Assembly (NCBI GenBank): GCA_905221605.1
Contig: CAJNDS010002456.1
Span: 148,795-212,794 of the forward strand
Reading direction: 5' to 3'
Length of the DNA: 64,000 nt
DNA from: Symbiodinium natans
Lineage: Eukaryota > Sar > Dinophyceae > Suessiales > Symbiodiniaceae
Positions 1 to 11,310 of the stretch are shown one piece after another. Each line of letters opens with the position of its first letter. Position 1 is the stretch's first letter. The notes beneath the pieces were generated by a model, which saw only the letters and a list, made by a program, of their open reading frames with translations, had not been told where the DNA came from and did no database searches. The position numbers were made by a program, and so were the translations under genes.

Positions 1-662
1 TACCGAGCCGCGAAGCAGAAGTTCCAGGCTGTCAGGGATGCTGGGCTTTGGGGGGGGGGGGATTTGGCGATTTTGTTTTTTTTTTTTTTTTTGGGGGGGG
101 GGGTTTGGGGGGGTCTTAAGGAAGTTTTGTAGAGCGCAGCTTGAAGCTGAAGCTCCGGAGAGGCTATAATAATTGTCGTTGCCTGTTCTTGGCAGGGATG
201 GGGGGTTTCCGAAATTCGGGGTGCCTTCTTGAGGTCCTTATTCCAAGGGAACCCAACCATTTGGGGATTCGAGATTGTGGGTCCCAGATGTTGGTCAACC
301 GTCTCCAGATCTTCAAAGGGATTCGCGCCTCGAGGCTTCCCAGCCCCTCCGCGCAGCTGCGGAGTCGAACTCCGAGGCGCCACAGCTTTGAACAGCAAGG
401 ACTAGCAGCTCTTTCAAGAAGCGAAAAGGACTGTCGCAAGTGCTAGGATACGCTACCTTACCCAAGATTCGTCGGCATAAAAAGTGCCGTCCATGAGCTG
501 TGGCTAGCAGGTACCCAGCAACAGCAAAAGAACTGCCGGAACGGAAGCCGCAACGGCAGCCTCCAGTCACAGCTTGGCCTTGCACTGATCGGTCCAGGCT
601 GAAGGCCTCTCCGCACTCCGGACGCCACAGGCGCGGAATCGAGGCCTGGGGCCTTGGCGGCC

Positions 663-696
<34 letters not shown>

Positions 697-3600
697 TTGA
701 GCTCCTGGTGTTTCTGGCGGCTCCCCTCATTTCTAGCATTGCGATGCATGCTTGTCGGCCGTTCGTCGCCCATTGTTCTTGAGGAGGCCCCAACGGCAAT
801 TCCACCCCTTTCTGCTTGTTTGCATCGACTTCGAGCTTGCCAGCTGCGATGATGCCAAGTGACAGGAAGTCCAAAGTTTCCAAGGCCGCATGGGATCACA
901 TCGCCAGCGAACTCGCTCTCGTCAACTCTAGTAAACCTAGCATGGGTCAGTGTGAGGCCACAGGGCCGCCAACCCAAAAAGGAGCTGCAGATTTCGGCCG
1001 ATTCCGAAGGATTCCGCGCGTTCGGCCTATGACCGTGGGTGGTGTGCGGCTCTTCGGTTCTGAGTTCTGAAGGCACGCTCCACAACAGGGCCAAGGTGCC
1101 GAAATCCCTCTTAATAACGGCCACCAGGTTCTCAAGGCCTTCAGGGAGGGCGGCATCCATCTGTTCTCTCGTCCTCCTCCTACTCCTCCTCCTCCCGAAA
1201 GTGTAAGAAGACGAGTGCCAGAAGCATTTTTCCGTCTCCATCGCCGACATGCATACTGAATCGGTAAGGACAAGACAGGGAGAGCTGTTCATTCATCAGC
1301 ATCCTCCCAGAGATGATCTGTTCTCAAGGGTTGATGCTTTGAGCCTTCGATCCTTTGCAATCCGGGGCCGCAATAGATGCTAGTATATACAGTATAACCA
1401 AGCACCTCACAAGTTTTCCTCCGACTACAAGCATCCCCCAGAGAACCCTGATGACCCCACAGCCCTACACTGGCTTGAAGGGACACAAGTTACCTGTGGC
1501 GCGGGGCAAAGACTGCCCGCGGTTACATCTTAGGGTAGCAAGTATGTCGATCCGGCGGGAAGCGATTTCAGCCTTTGAGTGGGAATCTCTCTTCGTGACT
1601 CCCCGGCCCAAATACATCCGACCATGCCCTGACACAGGACCCCTGCTGCAGCCGCCGGGCGTGGACAGCGTCCCGGAGCCGACTGAGGACAGGCCTTCAT
1701 GATTGTCATATAAGTTAGAACTAAGGAGTAATTGATTCTACAGGTGATATCTAGGCAGAGCTCCTACCTAGCAGAGTCACTAGCAGTCACTAGCAGAGTC
1801 GCTGTCAGAGTCTTTCTACGGATAGCGAAACCCAACCCGTGCGGAGTTGAGATGCCCACGGTGACCATGCCTCTCTCTAGCTTGCTCACCATCCAACACA
1901 ACTGGCTTCGAAGAGCTTGGTGAATCCGTGCTGCAGGAGACAGCAGCTATACAAATGCGGTGTGTAGTGCAGTCTCTCCACTGTCAGCACCTACCTAGTA
2001 CAGCAGAAGCGGGCCAAAACCAAGTTTCTTGTCATTGGTTTGTAGCGCTGCTTGAGGACAAGGCATCGCATTGTTATTGGCATGCCGGCAGCTGACATGA
2101 AGCGTCACCAAACCATTCGACCTACCAAATTTGATCGTGGAGGGCGGACAGCGAGGATGGTGCAGACAAGAGAGGGTGCTGCAAGTAGGGACGTGGTGAG
2201 ATGTTTGAGCAGCATGCTCCACAACCGGTTCTTGGTTGTTGTGTCTCAGCCTTATAGTAACAGTCCTTAGTACAGACAAAAGGGTGTTATGATTAGCCCT
2301 ATTAAGGACTGCTACTATAAGGGGGAATATTGCTTGTTTGGCAGGTTTCTTGAGCCGATTTGAGTGGGAACGGGAACGTGCTGTGAGGATCTGCCGCGCC
2401 TGCCGACTCCCGGAGGACAGGGAAGCTGTGTCGAAGCTGTGGGGGCGGCGTTAGGGAGCTGTGGCTTTGGGTTGGGATGTTCCCCCTGTATACAAACAGT
2501 CCACTTCGTACGGAGAAAGGGGGTGATTAAAATCTAAGCTGAGGACTGTGACTATAGGGGGGGGGGACATCCCAAGTTTTGGGTTTAGGGGTGGGTGGCG
2601 GTGCAATCATCCAGCATCATCTGGCCGCGAGAGGCAATTATGGCAACTCATCGTTCGCACTTTCCGGAGGAGGGTCAGCGACAACCTGGGACCCAGGCAG
2701 CTGAGCTCAGCCGAGGGCGTTGGCGTTCCCTGAATTCTGGAGTTCCCGCTGGGACTGAAGTTTCCAAGTTGCCATAAGTTTCCTCTCTCTCCCTCTCTCG
2801 CTCTCTCGTTCTCCTGGCTTTCGCCACCTGCTTCCATTCCTTGCAACTTCCTGGGCTAAATGTGCAGCTGACCAGTGGTACACCAATGTAATGTTTCCCC
2901 GATCACTTGAGTTCCCCCCCCCCCCACGCCTGTTGGATTCAACGGAGTCCAACGAAGTCCTTGGCTTCTTTGTCTGAATGGGAGAGAATCAGAAGGGATG
3001 TGTAAGTTCGAGAAGGGTCGGGAAGGGATGCGTGGAAGTCCAAAAATGCTTAAAGGAATCTGCCGACCTGAGCGCAGCTATCTCCATGCAGGAATTCTTC
3101 TTTGAGGGGGGGGGGAGATGGCGAAGTCCCTGAGCCAGAGTTTCCTTGAGTAGTGACTGGTACTTCTTCTTGGGCGGTCAACTTCATGGCAGAGTTGGAC
3201 CGACCGGATTCTTCACTGTAGTTCTCTTCCATTCTATTCCGGGTATCATCAGGTTGTACAGCATCTTTTATGCAGCCTCTGTATCAACTCATGCTGTGGC
3301 TGTACTCGAGTGCTAGCGCATCGGGCGATTCCCAGAGCTCGACCACAAACCGGCTCGCCATTCTCTTGCCCTTTCATCAGGCGGCCCGCAGGGGAAAGCT
3401 CCAGCCGCTCCGAGTGATGAAGGCAGGAAGGAGCACAGACTCATCAAGAACCGCAGATAGTCTAGGAGAGCGTCATGCGCGCGCGGCAGAAGAAGAATGA
3501 GACGAAGAAGAGAGCGACCTGTCATAAGAGTCAGAAGAGCCCGGGAGAAGTTGACTCTGAAGAGAGAGCTGACGAGTCTTAAGAGAGCCAGCCTAAGGCC

Positions 3601-4190
3601 TTAGGAGAGCTCTAAGCGCTCTCTTTCGTGCATCGAGGCGAGCCAAAGGGCTTCGCATCGCTACACACACCGTCAGGGCCAAAGGAGGGATACGGTCTGA
3701 TCAGCCTTTGTGGTAAGATGACTAAGGTGGTGAGATCTGGTACATAGTGTGCAAAAACTGCCACAGGCTACAGTCCAGCTACAAAGAAGTCCTGTTTGCG
3801 CCCCCGATTTGCTGGAAGATTTGTCCTGGCTTCAGCAAGGCAACACGATCCCCCAGAAGGGGACGCCACGAACGGCACGGACGGCCCGAGCATGAAACCC
3901 CAGGCATGCCGCCAAAACCCGTGCTTCCTAGAACCTCAGCAGATGCATCGGAGGAGGTGTCAGCCGGTATGAGCTGTTCTGAGCTGTTCTATGCTGTTCT
4001 AGACCCCCAGAGGATCAGCACACCTCCAATTTGAGTGTTGTACTTCGTGTGCAGTATTCCCTAACCTTAAAACCCTCAACCCGAAACGCTGGATATTCAG
4101 CCAGCCCCCAAGCAGGCAGAGAGCCCACGGCGCACCTCGGAGGCCTTGAGTGGGTCGGGTCCAGCCTTGGCTTACCCTTTTCTTTCCCGG
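1..4190. other. Stretch without a recognisable gene
   Basis: I see no supported gene here. The open frames are short, lack recognisable motifs and occur on both strands. The stretch contains G and T homopolymer runs (about 50-113 and 661-693) and short C or G runs near 2559, 2916 and 3105. A CT-rich tract lies near 2785-2810. Unrecognised small exons cannot be excluded. Confidence 0.5.
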
Positions 4191-4254
4191 AAACTATGGG
4201 ATGCCATGGGATACTCTGGTTTAGGGAGGTTTGGGGTTGAGGGGGGGGTTTGGG

Positions 4255-4336
4255 GTATGGGGTGCTATGGGGTACTATGGGGTGCTATGCGGTACTATGG
4301 GGTACTATGGGGTAGTATGGGGTACTATGGGATGCT
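4255..4336 (+). repeat. 10-bp G-rich minisatellite (GGGGTACTAT)
   Basis: About eight tandem copies of a 10-bp unit, with variants at positions 5-6 (GTACTAT, GTGCTAT, GTAGTAT) and one G-to-C change in the G run. A looser G-rich lead-in starts near 4195. Every unit brings a run of about four G's on the plus strand, so quadruplex formation is possible. Confidence 0.9.
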
Positions 4337-4339
4337 GAA

Positions 4340-5930
4340 GTACTGCGTAGGCACTTCACCAGGCACTGCATGAGGCACTGCAGGAGCAAAGCACCGATAT
4401 GGTCGCCATGTGCCCGGATGCAGACATGCGCCACCAGTAGTCTTCCCCCCACAGTGACTTGCAGGCCAGCCTGCACTGATGGCGTGCGTGCCGGAGCCCT
4501 TAAACGGGACGCGCTTTGCCAGGTCTCGAAACAGTTCCTGGACAGCTCGTGACAGCTCATGTGGTGCGCTTCCGGCAGATTTTGGCTTGACCGAGGTGCG
4601 CAGCATCAGCGCCTGCAGTGACGCTGTGAGCATGTGAGCGACTTCCCACGACTCACGACACCGATTGACTCGACAAGTCGGTATTCTTAGTAAGTGTTGC
4701 CAAGTTATTGTTGCAGTTGCTCGCCCTGCTCGGGTGATTTGCGCTCGGTGGTCTTCGGTCGCAGATGGACCCTCAAACATCCTTTCGCGCACTTGTGCGA
4801 AGGCAAAGCCCAAGCTGAGAAGTTTCGACATCCTAAAGGCCTCTTGTGGTTTGAGGAGCCGTCTGAACGAGCGAAGTGATCACTGTTCGTATGTAGGATA
4901 GTTGCTAGCTCTAAGGATCAGCAAGTGGACATCTCTCCATGGAGGTGCCAACACCTTGCAAGTAGCAAGCCTTTTCAACAGTCCTCTCTCTCCTTCAAGT
5001 TTACATCGTTTGGGTGAAGGTATCCCGGTGTGCTCGTGGCTCCCACTTGCAAGATCCAAGTGAATGCTGCTAGGAGAAAGGCACCTGACGGACGAACCTT
5101 AGGACATACTGATCATGACGCATCTTAGGCCGGCAGGTAATGCACAACATCTCTTTCTCTTCAAGCAGCATCTGTCTCACGTGGTTGCATGGCTCTGAAC
5201 AAGCAGATAACCGTGCAGCCAGCACTCTCGTACGTCGCAAAGGCTTCGAAGAATTTGACATTGAACGAGGACTCAACTCAAAACACCATTCTGAATCCAT
5301 GAGTTCATGGTACTTGTAGAGCCGTTTTAAGAAGTGCAGTAAGTGCAGTAAGGGTCAGGCCACATCCGGACCGTCGATTGCCGGGGGTCTGGGCTCTAAG
5401 GCATGGATGCGGGACCCCGCGTGTAGACTACGTAGAAATGTTGAGAAGCATTGCTGGGATGATTCTGCATTCCAGTCTGTTCTTGTCTTTCCAATCTCGA
5501 ATAACTCGAATAGGACAGGATGGAGAGCAGGAGCTCAGTTGTGTGGCGCGAGGTTGTTTCACTCGGATCTGAGCAGCTGGATGCCTCTGAGATCATACCT
5601 GAGGGGCATACAGATTGACCTCTGCGTCAGGGTGGCCGACTACTTGTGTCTCCAAGCAGAGGCAGCCCTGCTCTTCTCCATCGAGTGCAAAGCTCGACCA
5701 GAGTGAAGCCCGGACACGTGTTTGAGGCCATCACAGGCCCATAGAGACAAAAAAGACGCTGCTGCTCTGCCCCTGCTTGTAGAGCACCGAGAGGGAAGGA
5801 GGGTGACCGAGTGACGCGGAGAGGAGGCCTGTTGTTACATATCAAGAAAACATGCTGTCATAGTCATAAGCCTGCTGAAATCTACTCCCCCCCCCTCCCA
5901 CCGCCGAGACAGCACGACCCCAGGAAAGCG
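4340..5930. other. Stretch without a recognisable gene
   Basis: No supported gene. A minus-strand frame at 5070-5300 contains a CxxC pair (LCITC) in a basic context. It could be an isolated exon, but nothing else supports it. Confidence 0.4.
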
Positions 5931-5935
5931 ATATG

Positions 5936-6075
5936 TACGTATAGACATATTCAATTCATATTAAAACATATATACATATATAAATGTGTATATAGATATA
6001 GATATAGATATAGATATAGATATAGATAGATAAATAAACAAATGAATATGTATATATATATATATATATTCATTC
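5936..6075. repeat. AT-rich compound microsatellite
   Basis: Runs of ATATAC, then about six GATATA hexamers (about 5994-6028), then (TA)n to 6069. The Tyr/Ile/Leu-rich open frames across it are artefacts of the repeat. Confidence 0.9.
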
Positions 6076-6131
6076 GTATGATCACGCCCTCCCCCTCCCC
6101 TTGGTACAACCCTTCCTCCTCCCGCCTTGGT

Positions 6132-6300
6132 GTGGTGTTAGGGTTTAGGGTTCTAAGCTGTCGCACGGTGCGTAGGTTTCGGGTTGAAAGTTTCGAGTTT
6201 ACGGTTTACGGTCCTCCTAGCCCCGCCACCCCCCTCCCGTAATACGGTTGGTTTATAGGGTTTAGGATTGAGCGGTTAGGGTCTAGGGTTTAGGGGAGGG
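6132..6300 (+). repeat. Degenerate telomere-like TTTAGGG tract
   Basis: Scattered perfect and near-perfect TTAGGG/TTTAGGG heptamers (for example near 6136-6150, 6256-6268 and 6281-6296), mixed with drifted versions. This matches the plant-type heptamer reported for dinoflagellate telomeres. Its position between unique sequences makes it interstitial, not a chromosome end. Confidence 0.75.
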
Positions 6301-6332
6301 AGGGGGGGGATACCATGGGTGGGGCACTGGCG

Positions 6333-6386
6333 AACCGCGAACCGCGAACCGCGAACCTCGAACCTCGAACCTCGAACCTCGAACTG
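6333..6386 (+). repeat. 7-bp tandem repeat CGAACCG/CGAACCT
   Basis: Eight 7-bp units in a row: three of CGAACCG, four of CGAACCT, then one variant. The 7-bp period equals that of the telomere-like tract just upstream. It may be a telomere-variant heptamer (CCTCGAA against CCCTAAA). AT dinucleotide repeats follow at 6395-6420. Confidence 0.9.
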
Positions 6387-6439
6387 CGATTATATACATG
6401 TATATATATATATATATATGTATGTGTGTATGTATGCCC

Positions 6440-6777
6440 CCACACCCCATGCGCCTACCATTTTTGATGTTGGACGCGTGTTTTGAACCAACTGCAGTTC
6501 AAGGTGTGCTCATTTAATACAGATTTGCAGAATGACGCACGGCTTTTGGCACGGAATTCGTGTAGACGGTTGAGTTTCGAAGAGCCTCTGCCGGGTCTGT
6601 AACTTGTAGCACTTGTTCATGGTTTGGGTGCACAGCTCGCCACGCCCCAGCCAGAGATGTTGATTCTTCAGCCAATACTGCAATGTGCAAAGATGTTGAT
6701 TGGTCTGTGAGGAGCACATGCTCCGTTTTCAAAATGTCAACAAGTCAACTTATTTGTTGACGTAGATATATATATAT

Positions 6778-6808
<31 letters not shown>

Positions 6809-7338
6809 GCAAATCATAGTGGTAGCATTCTGCCGTTCGAATAGCCAGGAATACTGGAAGAGCATGAAGGACCAGCTATTGGGACAACCGCTGTGCCAAA
6901 GATACGTTATAATCATGGCATAGTTTATTCTGGGCTATTGTACAGTTCGTTGATTTTGAACCCAAATGGCTTGCAGCTGAACAACATGATCTCATCCATT
7001 GAAGCAATTGAACATACAGGACTGCTTTCTGTGTACCCCAAGAAATGAAACTTTATATATGTGGTTTTTTTGCATGGGACATGTCTCCCAGTAGAACGTC
7101 CCGTGTCGAGGGGGCCCAAACCCAATTCCCATTAGAAAAACTGAGCTGAGCTCTCAACTGGAAACCTCCAAGACATGTCACTGTCTTGAGATATATAAAA
7201 CATACATATGTGGGCGGAGAAAGGGCCACTCTGTGAGTTGGGTGGGCGAGCGGATGTTCGGTTTAGGATTGGGGGTAGGATGGGGGAAGAGGCGGGAGAG
7301 GAGGAGAGGAGAAGGAGGAAGCGGGCCAGATTCCCAAC

Positions 7339-7371
<33 letters not shown>

Positions 7372-7880
7372 GTAATTGTCATGATACAACTTTCTGGCTA
7401 CAACTTATTTCTACGTCAGTTTTGCACCGCTCATTTCGTCGACGCGTCGGAGATCAGCCTCTTTAATGTTGGTGGGCCAGCAAGGAGATGGTGGGCTTTT
7501 GGCAACCTGCAGAGACGAGCACCTGAAGGGAACAGACGTTCAAACGCAAGTGTCATCAGGGTGTCATCAGATGCCATCACGACTCCACAGGAACAACCAT
7601 CGAGGTCCTGACGATGAGGTCAAGATGTTTTGCACAGGCGTTTGCCTTTGGCGACATTCAATCACCTTTGTCAGTGATTCCAGTAATTCAGAGGCATGAA
7701 GAGTGAGTAAACCACCAAACGGGAGAGGAAACACGAACCAGCGGCTTGGATAGTACGAATTACAGGTACAAAGCGGAGAGAAGAATGAGGGGCGGGGGGG
7801 GGCAGGGGGGGGGACCATGGAGTAAGGGAACTCAACAAATACATGTGTTGATGCAGGAACCCCGTGGGAGATTTTCAGCA
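6440..7880. other. Stretch without a recognisable gene
   Basis: No supported gene. It holds (TA)n/(CATA)n microsatellites at about 6765-6808 and 7341-7372, a purine-rich segment near 7270-7325, and G runs near 7793-7812. Confidence 0.5.
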
Positions 7881-7886
7881 GCGGGT

Positions 7887-9400
7887 CTATGAGGTCCGAA
7901 GTGTTTTGAGCCTGTCAGGCTCTGTGGTTCTGTCCCCTCTGCGCTCCAGGTGGGCTTGGTGTGTCTCGCAAGCGGGATCGTGATTAACTTCCTGCCGCAT
8001 TCCTGGCACGTGAAGCGTCTCTCTCATCTGGACCTGTTCTGGTTGATACTTGTAGTGCGTTCTGCAGACATCATCCGTCTGCTCTATAGCTTCGTTTGTT
8101 ACGAGACGTGAGAGCCGACTTTGTTCGGATTGGAACACCAAGGGCCGTGCACTTCTGGTTCCGTCGCAAATTCCTGGTCTCCATGCCGTGGTATGAGCAT
8201 CAACCTTAGAAACATAGAGCCATAGCCAGGTTTTCTGAAGCCGGCGAGATAGTGTTGAATGCACAGTAGGTAGCTTGTGTGGCATTGTGTGTTGACGCGT
8301 GGACAGCCCGCATGAGTGCAAAATGGCATGAACGTAGCGCAGCCTAGGTATCACAAGCACGGTCTGGGTCTGCACATCATCTTCCTCTTGATGCTGCCTC
8401 CTCGGCCAGAGTCCACCACCGTGCTCGCAAAGTTCTTCCTGGCCCTTGAGGGCACTGTGCAAGCCGTTGGTCAGGTATGCCAATCCACAAGCGTGTTTTC
8501 TCTTCACCTGCAGGCAGGGTGGCTGACGACATCTGACGACATGTTGACTCTAGCAGACCGGAGACAGTAGTTGTCGGGTGTTCCTGGGCTCGGGGAACTC
8601 TTAGGCTCTTTGACGTCGACTTGTTCAACATACACTTCGGAACACCGAGCAAGATGAACGAGGCAGTTCGTTGTGAGTTGCCGGACTGGCTTTTCAAAGT
8701 CTTTCTTATGTTTCTTCCCAGCACGTTTCGTCTGTTCTTTTGTCATTGGGATGGGGAGATCCGATAGTGTATCTGCCTTCGAAGCAGAAGCAGTATGCAA
8801 CCACTATTGGGTAGCCACATGAGTCTGAAGAAGAGTAGTGGGCAGTAGTGTGTTGCGCCGTCTTGTCTGCAATGCTGCTTCCGGGGTGCAGCTTTCCTTT
8901 CGTGCTTCTTTTGCCGCAGCATGAAGCCACAGAATCTGGTCACGTTGAATATAGCATAGTCGTGATAGGGAGATATGAATGAATTGTTTGGAGACCGGTT
9001 TTGGAACATCCCCTGGTGCAGCATTTTGTTGTGTTTCGGGGTCAGGTGTTGTCCCGAATCGGCTGCTTATCGTTGTTGAGCGACATGCCCCTGCTGGTCC
9101 TGAGCCGCGGCATGTTTACAGCATAGTTTGAGGCATGTTGACTGACGCGAGAATCCGGTTGATTCGTGTGATACAGACTTGAGTGACAGCGTGTGAAGTA
9201 CCGAAAGTTCACCACAGATCCTACAGCTCTGCCAGGAAGACACTCGTGTATTTTTTAGATGCCACTGGCATTCAGGCCCCGAAGGCACGCTCCGTGAGAT
9301 TCTTCTTGCAAGTGGTGGCACCGATTTGAGACAGAACTCTGCTGAGATTTTCGCGCTAAATCCGATGGTCACGGGTGACATGCGCTGCTACTTTTATGGG
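7887..9400 (-). CDS. Possible multi-exon gene with Cys-pair motifs (minus strand)
   Basis: Several minus-strand segments read like protein. Near 7925-8030 one frame gives FTCQECGRKL followed by a histidine after about 11 residues, like half or all of a C2H2 finger. Near 9200-9250 another gives SCRICGEL. A lysine-rich frame with normal composition lies at 8504-8740. The pieces are in different frames, so introns would be needed. I could not fix splice sites or join the phases, so this is a flag and not a model. It may also be unrelated relics. Confidence 0.25.
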
Positions 9401-9502
9401 AAAGCCCATCAGGCGTGGATTCGGGGAGATCCTTGAAGAATCTTCTAGACTGTCGTAGAAATGGGAGCTGCAGCCTTGCGGCACATGGAAAGTTCCTATC
9501 AT

Positions 9503-9552
9503 ATCCCTAAACCCTAAACCCTAAACACTAAGCCCTAAACCCGAAACCCTCC
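9503..9552 (-). repeat. Telomere-like CCCTAAA tract
   Basis: About six CCCTAAA heptamers in a row with one or two drifted units (CACTAAG, CCGAAAC). The orientation is opposite to the 6.13-6.30 kb tract. Interstitial. Confidence 0.85.
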
Positions 9553-9559
9553 CTTGCGC

Positions 9560-10730
9560 AGATGCTAAACCTGCATTGCTGATGGTTGTCGTTGCTGTGT
9601 CCATAAGCGATTGTGCCAATTATGGTATGGTGACTGTCAAAGACGCAACGGACTTGCCATGCATGGGCGGAATGGCATGTTACAGGATTTCGTCGGCGAA
9701 GCTGAAGAAACATCTTTACATGAGATAGGTTACCACACCCACACCAGAAGCGAAAACACGATGACTGCAGCAAGAACAACAACCTGAAACATCTTCTGAC
9801 CTAACATGTATTGTGAATGCGCACGAGGGAAAGTTGCGATGGACCTGATCCCACGCCGCCAGGTCACACGAGTTTCCATGGGCGTGACGGTGATCCACCT
9901 GGCGCTGGCTCGGGACTTGGAAGGAAGGTTCCATAGCCTCGCTGACAAGTCTGATCAACGAGGGCTGCAGGGCTCGTAGAATATCGCACAGGACAACAAT
10001 GCTGCACGCAACGCTTTTGCGAGTTCGTCTTTGTGGTAGTTCTTGTCCGTGATCGCAAGCTCATTGCACTTATCGATTCGATTCTTGCCAACTGCTGTGG
10101 CTCAAGGCATGTTGCTTGAGCCTAGGAGCTTACAAGCATAAGCCAAGTGAGAAGAAAACTTTGTTTTGCTGAAGCGAGCTGGCACAGCACAAAGGATCAT
10201 ATTAGTTCAATGGTTTCAAAGTGCCGAAAACAGCACCCTTAAGTCCCAACAAGCACTTTGGAGGGTTGCTGAACACAGTTGCAGCCATTTGGTTGCCATG
10301 GACGGCCTTGGGGAGTCACCCTCAGGCCACAGCGTTCCTGATTTGGGCAGATAGCATTGAACCTTTGTGCTATTGGAGGATTTGCAAACATTGGGTCCTT
10401 CAAGAGAGAATAGGCACGTCCATGGCAGTCTTAAGCCTCCCCCAAGTTCCCCTTCCCTTGCAGGAGTTGGCCTGGGAAGTAGTGGCTCTCCAGATGCAGA
10501 ATTGGGCCGCGAAGAGAACGGGGTTGTATTCGGGGCTTGTTGGGTTGGGCTTTAGTGTTGGCCAAGTTGGGCTTACAGAATGTGAGTTTGGGGGAACTTG
10601 TGGTCGCCCGGGCAGGAAGTCAGAGGGCATTGCTGGCATTGCTTTGTTTCGTGGGCATGCCAGAGCACGCAGAATCAATCTTTCTTCAGAACGATCTCGG
10701 CGAAGTGACGTGAACATGCCCCGTGTGATG
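9560..10730. other. Stretch without a recognisable gene
   Basis: No supported gene. A plus-strand open frame of 204 codons (10221-10835) crosses the intron and exon described next in a different frame, so I treat it as non-coding. Confidence 0.4.
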
Positions 10731-10737
10731 ATTGCAG

Positions 10738-10831
10738 GAGCAGCCGCTGGAGGAGTTTTTCGATGCCTTGCAAGAGGACGTCGAACGGGCGACGCTGGAA
10801 ACGTGCCAAAGAAGTGGGCCCACGCCTCTTG
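10738..10831 (+). CDS. Putative internal exon, unknown protein
   Basis: This 94-nt segment lies between an AG acceptor (ending 10737, after a T/G-rich stretch) and a GTGAG donor at 10832. It encodes an acidic, helix-like peptide beginning EQPLEEFFDALQEDVE. The codons favour G/C at the third position, unlike the flanks. It ends one base into a codon, and the next exon candidate at 11273 supplies the other two bases in frame. I do not recognise the protein. The case rests on matching splice signals, phase and composition. Confidence 0.4.
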
Positions 10832-11272
10832 GTGAGATGCCTTGTGCCACACTCAAGTTCATGCTTTACCCTTAGCTGCCTTAGCTTTACCCTTTGTGAC
10901 TTCGTCCCAGGTTCGTGACGCCGGTCCTTCGGCCGCGTCCAGGCACCTGCTGCATCCGCAGTGCCTTCTTGGGAGGTTTGTTTTGCCAGAGGCGCCTTTT
11001 TGATCACTCTAGGACCCTTGCCGTCTGCGCCGTCGATCCTCAGCTCTTTCTCACGGAATTCATCGTGCTCGTCGGTGTATCACGAGACTTGTGCTGCGGT
11101 TCTTGCTCCGTGCAGCCGGTGTGAGCTCATGTGTGCTACCAACCGAAAGGTCCTCCATGGTCCTCCCATTGTTTCAGTTCGTTGGGGAATTTTCCATTGA
11201 AAGGAGGCAAGAGAGTTCTGTTTGTGTGGGTTTAACAAAGGCGAGAGCATATCTCTGGTGAAGCCCCACAAG

Positions 11273-11310
11273 CTGAGGACGCCCTGTCGGAGTGGGAGTT
11301 GGATGCGCCG
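11273..11310 (+). CDS. Putative exon continuing the 10738 exon
   Basis: An AG acceptor ends at 11272 and a GTGAAG donor starts at 11311. Joined to the 10738-10831 exon, the split codon becomes Ala and the frame continues as AEDALSEWELDAP, which is again acidic. The function is unknown, and neighbouring exons were not identified. Confidence 0.35.
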
